Source of the DNA: Nectonema munidae
Lineage: Eukaryota > Nematomorpha > Nectonematoida > Nectonematidae
Reading direction: 5' to 3'
Assembly: GCA_030549495.1 (NCBI GenBank)
Contig: JAUIRK010000474.1
Coordinates: 62,001 to 126,000, forward strand
Length of the DNA stretch: 64,000 nt
Shown one piece after another: positions 48,684 to 59,811 of the stretch (positions within the stretch are counted from its first letter, which is position 1; each line of letters starts with the position of its first letter). Under the pieces are notes generated by a model. It had not been told where the DNA came from. It did not search any database and saw nothing but the letters and a program-made list of their open reading frames with translations. The translations under genes were made by a program, and so were the position numbers.

Positions 48684-50265
48684 CATATATAATTTCGGAA
48701 AGAAAAATGACGAATGAGATCAGAAATCATGCTCTTGCTTATGCGAAAAATTGACGTCAATTCGATATACTTGAAATGATTTTCATTTAAACTCCTTTAC
48801 GTTGAGTCATACGAAGGCTAAATATCCTTTTGTAAAAATGGAAGAAGTTGCTAAATTCAAATCTTATAGATGTAGAAACTTGACATTTACATAAAGTACA
48901 TACTTACTTTTCTAATACCTATCGACTGTTTTGAAGATTACATTGAGGAACATGGTATAGAAATGTTCTATCTCTTTAAAAACCCTACACTTTAAAGTAT
49001 ACAATATTTTCTTTCCTAAGATATTGAAAGAATTCAACACAAACTTGGTATTAAACAGGCTGGGGAGTTGGAGATTTTAAAGGGATGCGAGTCGTAGTAG
49101 GTATCTAATAAAGCTTAGAAGTAGGAGGAAAAAAAATTTACTTTTTGAAAGCGTATGGAGTGGCCCTTCTTCGGTCAAAGTCGGAAGCGAAGTCAAGTTT
49201 TTAAGTCGTATTTTTGTAAATACCAGGAGTCGGAAACCGATATTTTCTCTCAGACCTGCTATCAAACAAGATTTTTTCTAGGCCATTGTACAAGCCTCAG
49301 ACTAACAGCATGGCACGTTGCTCAACGTTTGATAAAAGAACTTCTTGCAATTTTATTCTAATTTCAAAGAATCTAATTTTTTTTCAAAAAGATAAAAAAT
49401 CAAAATTGTGTTGAATTAGATAGTTAATAATGTGTGCATATAATGAATCTACTTTATCAAGTACTTGAAAATCGCGTATTCATTACCTTGTGTATTATAG
49501 TTCCTCTAAATCTAAAGTATAACCTTTTTGAATGCAATTTTAAATGGGTAAAGAAATTAGCAGTTTTTTCAATATATCTACTGTCCAACTAGCTCTCTTC
49601 AAACTATAAACAGTCAAGCCCTTGTGTGAATGTCATGAGAGCCAGATTGTGAACAGATTTGCCATGCTTTATAGAACGGCAGCTGCTCTGGATTTAAATT
49701 TTCATTTGGCTGCAAAAAACTTAATTTTATTTGATTATATTAATGCTGATTCATTTTACTGATTATTCTTATATTTTGGAAAATAATTACTTTGTCTGAA
49801 AGTTATCAGTCATTTCAGTGGTTGTTTTAGCATAACCGATTTCCTTCATCGTTAATTATTCACAAATGAAATGACTGTGAATTGTTAATAAATCACGGAA
49901 AATAAAAAATGTTAAAAACAAATGGGCTAAAACGGATAAGCGTATCAAAAAAAAAGTTTAAGATATAAAAAGCAACATTTTAAAGAAAAAAAAATAAACT
50001 CCAAAGAGTTTTATCTTAGGAAAATCCCCTATGTCAAACTATTAACCTGTGGAACTAAGAAGATTTGATACCATATTTGAACCAAATAGCGTGTGATATC
50101 CAGGACGGAATCTAAGCAATTTGTCTTAAGCCCGTACCCAACTAATCTAAAATTAGTCCTAATAAAAAGTGGGAATTGAGGAGGTAATTGAAATTTAAAA
50201 ATAAAAGAAATTATGCTAGATTTTATTTTAATTCCTTCAATAACAGTAATAAATGAAGGAAACCA
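48684..50265. other. Intergenic between the TAK1-like gene and nibrin
   Basis: No gene is visible. The GAGTCGG-type repeat copy 3 occupies about 49055-49265 (GAGTTGGAG, GCGAGTCGTAG, GCGTATGGAGTGGCCCTTCT, AGGAGTCGGAAACCG). The remainder is AT-rich. Confidence 0.5.
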
Positions 50266-51870
50266 TCAAATAAAAAAGTTTTCCTTTTTGAAAATTTTAA
50301 AATCTGTGCTGATTTGGAGATTTGATGGTAGAGATTTGTTATTAACTTTCTTGAATCTTTTATAATTTATATCCGTATCATTCCTTGGATCATGGCTTTG
50401 ATTTTGAATCATTAAATCTTCATATGTTATATTCATTAATTCATCATACGTCTTTTCTTCATTGGAATTTCTATTTTTAGGTAAACCTTCAAGTGTAGAG
50501 TGATTGTATTTCGTGGAATTGCACCAACCATTTAGGTCGATGTGCTGATTATTTTTAGCAAAATTATTTTCCTCAGTCTTCGTTTCTTCAGTGTTTAGGT
50601 CGGGTTCAATGTTTCTTTCCGCATACGATGATTCTAAACACGTTTTCTTCTTGGTGTGAAGCATGTCTATTTCTTCACAGTCTTTTTGAATTCGTTTAAC
50701 GCTCAAATAGGGGTTCTCTTTGATGCAGTCTTCTGCATTCTCTTCCATAACAGATATTTGAGAATCCTTTGCTTTATTGGATGAATCAGAGGGAGTAACA
50801 TTCGTTTTAATGGAATTGCAGTAAACATCGATGGTGTTATATAAAATAGCTAGGCCGATTTCGGATTCGTCAATCGGTCGCAAACCCTTTCTTTCCAGAG
50901 TAGATAAAAATGATGATCTTGGTATTTGTTTTCGCGACGTAGCACTAGTGCATACTTTCTTAGCGCTCTCTTCACTTGTAGACGACATTTTTTCACTCGT
51001 GTGCAATGATAAAACAAAACAGTTGTTAGGGGAGTAAGAAATTGATTCACTGGGCAATGACAAATATTCCATGTCTTCTTTACTTTCTTCAATCAGCACA
51101 ACTTTTCCACTACAGTTTGAAATTGCTTGCGATATGAAGTAACTTTGCTTGCTTTCGCCTACGAGGTAAAAGGTTTTTGACTTAAAGAGTCGCTTACGCG
51201 CTTCATCTTTTCCAAAAAGAGAAATGGCATTTGGTTGACTAACTAAACTTGCCTCCTTTAGCACAGGCAGATATTCTGCGTGAAAAGGGTTTGGGATGAG
51301 ATTAAGATTAGGATTTGATTGGCGGATGAAATGAAAGAAATCTGTAAAAAAGGCAACAGTAACAACAGGAATGCAGGCAGACAATGCCAAAACGGCTTTC
51401 GCTGTTAGATAGAGCTCACTCATGACTAAATGACTGCACTCCACATTCCATTTACTTTCAAAACTGATCCATGGAAACTCCTGAAAGATCTGTTTCAATT
51501 TAGATTTGTCTACAGGATTCAAACAAGACTTTGCAGGGAAAATGCGATAAAACTTGACCCGGTATAAGGCCTTCACCAGACCAAAAAGTATTTCGTCGTT
51601 TGCATGTACACGCGCTGACTCATTAGTCTTAACTTTAGATTTGTTCAAGCTAACGCCATACTTGGAGACGTCAGTGAGCAGACATTTTGTCTCTCTGGCT
51701 CCGTCATGTTCAACTCGAAGGATGGCGTGTCTACGACTGATGCTACTGTCGTTTATGATATTCACGTCGCAATTTTTGCGCCCGATCACGTAGTCTTTGT
51801 TAGGCATGAGGAAGATTTCTCCACTTGGAACGTCTGCATTTCGGCTCTCAACAGTGCAAAGGGACCACAT
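50266..51870 (-). CDS. NBN: Nibrin / NBS1 homologue, intronless, short C-terminus
   Basis: NBS1 is the regulatory subunit of the MRE11-RAD50-NBS1 complex that senses DNA double-strand breaks. The 534-residue frame opens MWSLCTVESRN (human MWKLLPAAG). The FHA domain has GRKNCDVNIINDSSISRRHA with Gly30, Arg31, Ser45 and His48 in phosphopeptide-binding positions. Two BRCT repeats follow (about 107-350), the second ending KGLRPIDESEIGLAILYN, nearly human. The MRE11-binding motif NYKRFKKV (501-508, human NFKKFKKV) and the following SLPSNL stretch are present. After it only 26 residues remain. The acidic ATM-binding tail of vertebrate NBS1 (754 residues) is absent. AATAAA lies about 40 bp past the stop. 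Confidence 0.94.
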   Translation of the reverse strand: MWSLCTVESRNADVPSGEIFLMPNKDYVIGRKNCDVNIINDSSISRRHAILRVEHDGARETKCLLTDVSKYGVSLNKSKVKTNESARVHANDEILFGLVKALYRVKFYRIFPAKSCLNPVDKSKLKQIFQEFPWISFESKWNVECSHLVMSELYLTAKAVLALSACIPVVTVAFFTDFFHFIRQSNPNLNLIPNPFHAEYLPVLKEASLVSQPNAISLFGKDEARKRLFKSKTFYLVGESKQSYFISQAISNCSGKVVLIEESKEDMEYLSLPSESISYSPNNCFVLSLHTSEKMSSTSEESAKKVCTSATSRKQIPRSSFLSTLERKGLRPIDESEIGLAILYNTIDVYCNSIKTNVTPSDSSNKAKDSQISVMEENAEDCIKENPYLSVKRIQKDCEEIDMLHTKKKTCLESSYAERNIEPDLNTEETKTEENNFAKNNQHIDLNGWCNSTKYNHSTLEGLPKNRNSNEEKTYDELMNITYEDLMIQNQSHDPRNDTDINYKRFKKVNNKSLPSNLQISTDFKIFKKENFFI

Positions 51871-52620
51871 AAATTATGATGCACAGAAAAGATGCACTAC
51901 CAAAATAAATAAAAAGTAACTTGAAAAGATTGAATAGAATTAAAAATTAGCGCTTTAGGTTAAAGAGGTTTAATGGACTAACAAAAAAATTAAGGTTATT
52001 AGCGTTGGACAAGTTACAGAAATAATATTTGATATGCTAAACTTTTAAAAAAATACTTGAAGATTTAATACTTAACGAAGACAAGATATTTGTAAAATAA
52101 TTCAAAAAAGAACGCTTTAAATATTATCAAAATCTCAAAGCTTGTCCAATAAAATAACACTACTCATCAATAGTATTAGGATATACAATTAATAAAATGC
52201 CTCCTTTAATGGTACGAAGTAAATGTTTGGGCTACATTTTTATAACTTTTACTCTCTTTAAAAATTTTGATTCTGCTGATAAAACATTTTTGTTCTTTTC
52301 AGGTGTGATGTCCTTCGATAAATTCCTCCTAGCTCTTTATTGTTGTTTTTATTATACGTTGTTTTCATTTAAAAAAGCAACACTATTTTATGAAATACAA
52401 TTTCCTTTCTTGACTAAGTTCAACACATAAAATAGATTTGAATCATGGAAAGTTTGTTCATTTTCTTTAGAAGTTGATCTTTCTCGATATTTGTTTTCGG
52501 TTTTGCGATTTAAATTAACACAATCTTAAATGCACCTCCCGAGTAAGCGATCTGCTAGGTAGCACATCAGAATAAAAGGAGTAGTTCAAGACATTTCCAC
52601 CTAAAGTATTCGACAAAAAA
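51871..52620. other. Upstream flank of nibrin; no other gene
   Basis: AT-rich. The plus-strand open frame at 52197-52430 is hydrophobic, low-complexity and without family. The left end of the Tigger copy that follows should be here but I could not find a matching terminus. Confidence 0.4.
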
Positions 52621-52649
52621 TCTACGTACGAAATGTTTCTGGCACTGAT

Positions 52650-54910
52650 GGAAAAATGAAAAATCAAGGAGGAGATGTTATGTTGTTTTTGGATAATGTT
52701 CCTTCACATCAAAACTCTCTAAATAATGTTAAGCTTGTATTTTTCCCAGACAATACAACTTCAAAGTTACGACCCATAAATCAGGGAATCAAACAAAGAA
52801 TGAAACTTAAATTTAGAAAACGCCCATTTTATAAGATTATTCATAGAATGGATGAGGATAAATGGAAAACCAGAACTTCTCCTTCTTTGCCTACACCTTG
52901 TCCCCAAGTTGGGGGTCGGCGACCATGATCCCAATCCTCCATATCGTTCTATCCTGAGCATGACATTCTTCTAATCCAATTTCGGCTATCCTCTTTTTAT
53001 TCCATCTTTCCTTTTTCCCATTATTATTGGACAATCCATTATTGTGCGGACTGCACCCTTTTCTAAGAACATGCCCAAACCATCGAAGACTATACTTCGT
53101 TCAATCACACTTTATTTTCCTCAGCATACTCATTTCGGTTGTTGCAAATCTAATCTATCTTTCTTCCTTAAACTCAGATACTCTGCTCCATATGTCATGG
53201 CAGGTCTTATAATTGCTGTATAAATTTTTGCCTTTAACTTTATTCAAAATCTTTTGTCGAGATTGCTTTAACTTTTTTCCATTACATCCAGCTAGCGTTT
53301 ATTCTTGCTTGTACCTCTTTTAACAGCTTCCACTTTCTGTAATCAATGACCCAGGGTATTTAAAACGACTCACTTGATTCAATTCTTTGCCATGACGATC
53401 CATGATTTTTAGTAGATTTTTAGCTGCATTCCATCGTTTCTGTTTTTCCAGAATTCATTTTTAATCCTACTTTTTCCAAACATGTTTGCCATAAAAATAT
53501 TCTGTTCTGCAGTTTTTTTACTCTCAGCCAGAATTACCAAGTCACCTGCAAAAAGTAATTCCCATAGTTCTTCAGATATGGCTTCAGATCAATGACAATA
53601 GGAAAGAAAAGTGGGCTCAAAACTGAACCCTGATGCAGACCAACTTTAACCCCAAATGCTCTGGAGAGACAATTTGTCGTTCTAACCTCACTTTTGCTTT
53701 CTTTATACATTTTGACTACTATTCTGACTATTTTTTTCTGTAACCTTTTTTCCCAAGCAGCCGTAAACTAGTTCTTTGGGAACACGATCATAGGCCTTTT
53801 CAAGATCTACAAAACCACAATAGACAATCCTATTATCCAATATATCTCCTTCTAACTTCTTTTTTGTCTATTCTTCCAAAATGTTTGAATAAGTGCTCAA
53901 CAGTTTTATGCTTCGACGGCTACTATATTCTAAAATGTCTTCCTTCTTTTTATATATGGGTAAAATCAAGCCCCTTTTCCAGTCATTTGGAATTCTCTCA
54001 TTTATCCATACTTCGTTCAGCAACTCCGTCATCCACTTTATGCAGATTTTGCTACCAGCTTTCAAGATATCTATAGTTACTTCACTTATTTCAGCCTTCA
54101 TTTTGAATATAGTGTTTTCAATTTCATTTTGCTCTATTTCTTTTTCTTGTTCATCAAACTTGTCTCTTACATTTTCGATATTTAAAAGTTCTTCAAAATA
54201 CTCTACCGATCTTTCCCAGATTTCAATTTTGTCAAATAAAATTTCCCCATTTTTTTCTTTTATCAAGTCCACATTTCCCGTTTCTGCTTCATTTTCAGAA
54301 AATCAGAACTAGTCTGTTGGAAGAAAAAAATAACCGTTTTAGATGCAATTTATTGGCTTGATTGAACATGGAATGATGTCGAACCTTTAACAATACAGAA
54401 GTATTTCACAGCATGTGGTTTTGAAAACGCATAGAGAAATGATTGTAAGCACGGTTCTTATTATTGTAGTATGTAGCGACGTGTGATATGGCAAGCTTTA
54501 ATTGGAATAAAGATGCAGAGTTGTACTATTATGAAAAATGTGGCAATAAAAGTGATGATGACGTTCCTTTATCAGAAATCGAGGAAAGCAATTTGCCTGC
54601 AAAAGTAGCCATTGAAAATGTTACCAAGCCTTAGAATATAAAAGAACCATTTTTTGAAAAATAGTTTTAGGAGTCTTTTTTGAGTCCAATATTTTTTATA
54701 TGATAACCATAAGAAAACAGTAACTACAAGCAAAGCAGTATTTTAGAGTATTTAAAATCTAGTTTGAATAATATAAATAAACTTTGTTTTAAAATTTCAT
54801 TTTTTTAAGTTTAATGATTTTTGAGTAAGAACCTTTACAGAACGGTCATCTGTCTTTACGACTAACATTGAAAAGTCTCATGACTGACTGCTATAGAGAA
54901 GTTTTACTGT
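52650..54910 (+). mobile_element. Second Tigger copy, split by a LINE
   Basis: The left part (52650-52877) encodes MKNQGGDVMLFLDNVPSHQN and NVKLVFFPDNTTSKLRPINQ then GIKQRMKLKFRKRPF. The second catalytic Asp (FLDN) is kept, but the third is Asn (PINQG in place of LMDQG). The right part (54311 onward) resumes with ITVLDAIYWLD-TWNDVEPLT and KYFTACGFEN. An end-like GAGAAGTTTTACTG/TA lies at about 54900-54915. The LINE 52878-54298 separates the parts. The N-terminal half is missing. A stop and a frameshift are visible. Confidence 0.82.
52878..54298 (-). mobile_element. RTE/BovB-like LINE inserted in the Tigger copy
   Basis: The minus-strand open part (53868-54272) reads WERSVEYFEELLNIENVRDK and WMTELLNEVWINERIPNDWK then RGLILPIYKKK, the start of a non-LTR reverse transcriptase. 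It is followed in broken frames by VDLEKAYDRVPKELVYGCLG, a GLHQGSVLSPLFF box and a decayed FAGD in place of FADD. The 3' end encodes a PNLGTRCRQR-like tail. It is 5'-truncated. The flanks AAAACCAGAACT (52866-52877) and AAAATCAGAACT (54299-54310) form a 12-bp target duplication with one mismatch. Confidence 0.9.
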
Positions 54911-55245
54911 ATTTTGAGTGAATTAAACATCAAAAGTTGGCTTATTAAATAAATTAGGAAAATAATTAGCAGAGAAATACAGCAAGTAAAATTTATTTGA
55001 AGTTTATAAATTTGACATTGATTGACAGGTTTAATTGATTTCCATAAAAAATTAGCATCACCACTAAATTCTACACACTTGAAAATCGGTACATATGTAT
55101 AAAAAAACTTTTTATAAGAATAAAAATTTTAATTTTTACATGTGCTGTTGTTATATTTAAACCATTTTTGGTAGGTTTCACTTTATTTTGATAAAAATGA
55201 ACATCACCACTAAATTCTACATGTGTACTTAAAATGTGTATATAG

Positions 55246-55993
55246 CAGAGCCCAGCGGGGAGTACATTTTTATGCCGGGTCGGAAAGATGCTCTCCTCGA
55301 GGGGAATATAGAAGAACTTTCTCAATGATCAAATTTAAAAGTATTTCATGAAACAAAAAGATCAAATAACCTTTTTTATTTAAGCTAATTTTTAAATGAT
55401 TTATTATTTTGCCCAACAAAAATGAACTCTTCAACTTTTTCTGGATTCAAGCTACTTCGTTTACTGTTTACAATATTTGAACCGGAAGTGAACAATCTTT
55501 CTGATTGAGAGTTGCTTGCAGGTATATATAATTCTGAAAATATATATTTCGATAGTATTTTGTAATTTTTTTAAAACCTCTTTGGAAAGCCTTATAAGAC
55601 TTATCAGAGGAAAAGGAGAGGCCATTTTGAAGAAAGAAGAATCAGGAAAAGAAGCTGAAACACGCAGTCTTTTTTTCGATGACGCAGTTAATAGTGAAAA
55701 AATGGCGATTCCCATAGAAAAGTATATGGACGCATCGATTAGTGAGACCGTATGATACGAAATAAAATTATTTTCAGTTTTATTTCATATTAAAAACATG
55801 TTGCAAAAGTAAATAATAATGTACATACAAAAAGATAATAAAGATTTTGTAAATAATGTATATATTTGCAGAATATGGACGATCAAAATTTCTATCAATT
55901 CCCCGATAACGGGGGTAAAAGCTTGCCCGTGGGGAACAGGGAATCACTCTCTCTATGGGGAACTGGGAAGTTCAGGATACCCACTGGACTCTG
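55246..55993 (-). mobile_element. hAT element, internally deleted, inside the tandem repeat
   Basis: The ends CAGAGCCCAGCGGG and CCCACTGGACTCTG are inverted repeats (12 of 14). The target duplication is GTATATAG (55238-55245) and GTATATAT (55994-56001), 7 of 8. Just inside each end is a GC-richer patch. The interior keeps only the C-terminal tail of a transposase on the minus strand (55395-55560). Confidence 0.88.
55395..55560 (-). pseudogene. hAT transposase C-terminal tail
   Basis: The minus strand reads LYIPASNSQSERLFTSGSNI then VNSKRSSLNPEKVEEFIFVG and QNN, a clear hAT dimerisation motif ('lsiPaSsa.sERvFS.agni.t.kR..L.p..v..llfl'). The rest of the protein is gone. The long plus-strand open frame over this element (55516-55755) is unrelated to it. 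Confidence 0.82.
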
Positions 55994-56151
55994 GTATATA
56001 TGTATAAAAAACTTTTTATAAGAATGAAAATTTTAATTTTGACATGCGCTGTTATTTAAATCAATTTTTTGTTAGGTTTGATCGATTTTCATAAAAAAAA
56101 ATGAACATCACCACTAGATTCAGCATATTCTAAATATATGTATATATATAT

Positions 56152-56804
56152 CACTAAAAATATATGTAAAAAATCTTTAAAATCTAGGATTTTCACTTGA
56201 AAGGACAAATTTTGTTCATCACTATAGGATTAGCCCTCATCGGACAACCTGGCTACCATTGTAGTTTTACAATTTTTGAACCTATATTATTTTTTGAAAA
56301 AAAAACTTTTCAATCTCGAAAGCCTAAAACTTCACGAAATGTGCAAAAAGCTTTTAATGGAAAAATTTGAAAAAAATTCTTAATGGATACTAATGTAAAG
56401 ATCTCAAAAAAGGATAAAGTAGGAAGTTGTATGAGTTGATCACAATTAGTCCACTTGACTGCGATGGTAGTTATATTCTTTTCAAAATAGGTACAATATG
56501 TTTTTTCAATCAACACCACTCTGAAACTTCAAAGGTTATAAAAAATATTTGTATCAAGGAAATTTAAAAAATATTCTGAAGGATATAGCAAAATATCCTA
56601 AAATAAGAAAAGTGGAAAAATATTTAAGTTAAAACTTATAGCAGAGATCACAACCCTTATAGTTCATACGTTTCTTTATTATAAAAATTATAACTATTTT
56701 GCCCTTTCCAACTTGAAAACTTCAAAGATGTGCTGAAATGAAAAGCAACACCCCCGAAATTTACAGGTTTGACTTTTTACCGAAATGAACTGGAATCCAG
56801 CAAA
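56152..56804. other. No feature recognised
   Basis: AT-rich sequence between the tandem repeat and a SINE. Open frames are short and low-complexity. Confidence 0.4.
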
Positions 56805-56953
56805 GAAGGTTAAAGGTGGTGTGGTATTCTCATCGATAAGGCACAAATGAGCCGCTGGCATCGAGCTATGAATAATTTGGCAGAGGCCAATCTCGAACCC
56901 GGAACAACCGGCTCATGAATCAGCGCTCTAACCGATCAGCCACGCAACCACAA
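56805..56953 (-). mobile_element. tRNA-derived SINE with well-preserved head
   Basis: Read on the minus strand: GGTTGCGTGGCTGATCGGTT then AGAGCGCTGATTCATGAGCC, an A box (TGGCTGATCGGTTAGAG) and a B box (CCGGGTTCGAGATT), followed by CATAGCTCGATGCCAGCGGC, TTGTGCCTTATCGATGAGAA and a TACC-rich end. The tail is that of the 17.7 kb SINE but the head is a different or better kept tRNA sequence. Confidence 0.82.
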
Positions 56954-57680
56954 GAAAGAGTCTGATTTGTCCTAAAATCTTTTATCAAGGAAAAAGTAGG
57001 AAAGAAATTTATTGATATGAATACAACAAAGTGCAATTATTTTAGTTGCAATGTATACAATAATAAACATATTCAAATTTTCATTCAATGATACAAAAAA
57101 TACTACTGTGCATATTCAAAAGAAACTGTTTTTCGATTCAAGTTTTGAAAATTTTTTTCATGAAAGATCGGAGAAATAGTATCATAAAACTTTAGAAAAT
57201 TCTGAATATTGAAAGAATTATTATAAAAACGTTGAGATAAAAAATAAATATATCTTGATGTACTGGTGCATTAGAGTAAAAACCAGTTTTTGAGTACAGA
57301 GGGACGAACTCTGGACGAACTTAATAAATTCATAAGTCAATTTAATTACGTGCAACAAATTATATAGTTGGTGGAATAACAAAGATTTAATGACAACTAA
57401 TAAACAATTATTCTGTTTTGACATTAGCAGCATCCCTACTAGTTACGTCATTTTCATCACTTTGTGCAGAGTGAGACGATAACGTGAATATTATACATAA
57501 TAAAAATACAACATATGAGATGATATCATAATTCTTTGTTTTAAAAACTAAGCAAAGTGTGACGCTCAATTTTTAGAGTGTGAGAAATGTCGAACGTCAT
57601 AATTTCAAATTTCAACGTCATCATTATTCAATAAATTTTTGTTTTGATTCAATTTTCATTAGTTTCATTTTTTTGAGCTA
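56954..57680. other. No feature recognised
   Basis: AT-rich sequence upstream of the piggyBac remnant. The left end of that element may lie here but no TTAA-flanked terminus could be singled out. Confidence 0.4.
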
Positions 57681-57689
57681 AAACATCTC

Positions 57690-58868
57690 GTCCTCTAACA
57701 AAGAAATTTCTTCATTTGTATGACTTCAAGTGATAATTGTGAAAGTCTTAGTGATTTTTTGGACGCAGAGATCAGCTCTGAAGATTCCTCTAGCAAAGAA
57801 GAAATTGAAAGAGAACCTATTTTGTTAAGTATTCGTTCAAATAATGGTTCGTATTCATCCTTTTCTAACACGCTGGTCTCAAAGAGCAACATAAATTAGT
57901 CAATAAATACTTTTTTCAATAGACTGTTATCAAGAAACATAATAAATTTCAAACGTGGACCTACTGTGACACCGTCAAGAGAAATGGATTCTTTCAAGCT
58001 TTTTCACTGATGAGTTGCGTCGAAAGTTTTGGAGTACACAAATAAAAAGTGTTTAGATAAAGGAAGAAAAGTTTTTTCAATGAGAGAGTTTACTGCTTGT
58101 TGCGGCGTTCTTCTTAGAGCTGGAGCAGACAGAGATAATTAATCGCAATGTGTATAGACAGGTTTTTCGGATCGTTTGATCTCTGTCGAATTTTGCTCGA
58201 AAATGGGCTGACAATGACAGCTACGATAAAAAGTTTTTCGAAAGATGTACCATAAAGTTTTTTAGAATTGAGAGAAAGAAGTTTGTACAGTACAAAATAT
58301 TTGTACAACCACGATAACAAAATTGTTTTATGCTATTATAAGCAAAATAAAAATAAAAACGTTCTTCTTTTAGCCAAATATCATCCTTCCACACTCAGTT
58401 ACAAGTAAATGAAGAAAAGTATGATCTTAAACCTGAAATCATTTTAGATTACAACCAGTTCAAAGGTGGAGTGGACATAATGGACCAAAGAATCGAAAAT
58501 TTTACATGTCGTCGAAAATCTAACAGGTACTACCCGCTTTTGTTCTTCTCCAATATTTTGGATGTTTGTACACTCAACTCTTATTTAATCATGAAGGAGA
58601 CTGGGTACAGCAATTCAAGGCTCAATTTCATAAAAAAAATTGCTCATGAAAATAGTTTTGCTAGATTCAAGAATGAGCATGTTTACAGCCAGAAAAAAAT
58701 GTCTTTTGCGCAATACGGGATTAAGGAACATACTCGAATTGAATATGCGCAAACGAGTGAAATTCATCCAAAAAAGCGTCGCCAATACCTTTAAAATGTA
58801 AAGAGGGTGAATGTAAGTCATCCACGCGTTGGACATGTGACAAATGCGATAAAAAAATATGTTTAAAG
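57690..58868 (+). pseudogene. piggyBac transposase remnant, longest copy
   Basis: An acidic N-terminus (CESLSDFLDAEISSEDSSSK) is followed by FFTDELRRKFW and EFTACCGVLLRAGADRDN, the 'lFft.el...i...tN' and 'EmkaFlGiLil.G' segments. A long C-terminal open part (58387-58794) has YNQFKGGVDIMDQRIENFTC and RRKSNRYYPLLFFSNILDVC, the 'sKgGVDtmDq......R.t.RWPl.iFyniiDi' region. The zinc finger CKEGECKSSTRWTCDKCDKK closes it. The catalytic middle is missing or unreadable. The finger stops at the border of the element at 58869. Confidence 0.85.
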
Positions 58869-59364
58869 CAGGGGCGCACATCCGGGGGGCGAGGAGGGGC
58901 GCCCCCCCCCCCCCCCCCCCCCCCAATAATTTTCTATAAGTAAGAGTTGATCATGATTTTCAACAAACGTCATTTAATCTTTATCACTACGTTTGTTACA
59001 TTTGAAAACTTTTATTTTTTCGAGTCAAGAAATTTTTTTAATAGCTATTTGGGAATGAATATTTTGACTAGCTATTCGGGTTAAAAGCAAGAATACTCTA
59101 TTTGCTTAATATTTGGGCAGAGATATTTTTTATAATGTTCGATTGTTAAATTTTATAAATAACATTGTACATAATTAATTAAAACATTTTTTTAAAGAAA
59201 ATTTGTTGATTATTATAATAAAAATATAATATCGAAACAAAATGTTTCAGTTGTTAAAAATGTACTTGATCTATTTATGACGCTTTCAGAATTTTATTTG
59301 TAGACAAATATTCAAAAAAACGTAATGATTTTCTTTTCTCGTATACTTTGATTTATGTTAGTTT

Positions 59365-59671
59365 GGTCCTCGGACATTTCGTCCCATTATTTTCATAAGA
59401 CAGTTCTCGCCTCATTATTTTCATAAGACATTTTGTTTCCTGAACAATTCGCCCCGTTTTTTTCATAAGACATTTTGTCTCATGGACAATTCTAAAAAAT
59501 TAAGAGATAAAATGATTAATTTGAAATAATTTAATAGAGATAAAATAAACAAGAATATAAAATTTTTTAATAATTTTACACATATAATAAGCAAAGATGG
59601 ATGAAAAAAATAGCCTATGAGACAATTTGTCCAGGGCGCAAATTGTTTATGGGGCGAAATGTCTGTCGACC
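59365..59671. mobile_element. MITE with GGACATTTCG-type ends
   Basis: The left end GGTCCTCGGACATTTCGTCC and the right end read in reverse (GGTCGACAGACATTTCGCCC) match at 15 of 20. The left part has a repeated TTTTCATAAGACA with (A)CATTTTGTC motifs in three copies. The right part has the complement (GAGACAATTTGTCC, GGGGCGAAATGTC). No clear target duplication. Confidence 0.65.
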
Positions 59672-59811
59672 TTTCTTTATGCCTCATATTATTTTTAAAT
59701 TATTCTGAGAACAGACGGTTCTATTTTAAAATAGTGAAAATTGTTTTATTAGTATATTTTGTTTCCTTCTCTCTTATGTTAATTATGTAACAAAATTTTC
59801 AATTTTGAGTA

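Larger units (their letters stand above)
55010..56150. repeat. Tandem repeat, about 145-bp unit, with an hAT insertion
   Basis: The string ACATCACCACTAAATTCTACA or a close variant occurs at about 55058, 55200 and 56104. Between them the same blocks recur (ATGTATAAAAAACTTTTTATAA, TTTTAATTTT, CATGTGCTGTT, TAGGTTT, GATTTTCATAAAAAA). The first spacing is 142 bp. The second is 904 bp, which becomes 148 bp after removing the 748-bp hAT element and its 8-bp duplication. Confidence 0.85.

Noticed and set aside
56805-56953. Possible tRNA gene on the minus strand
   Set aside because: Although the boxes are good, the 3' part is the shared SINE tail rather than an acceptor stem.
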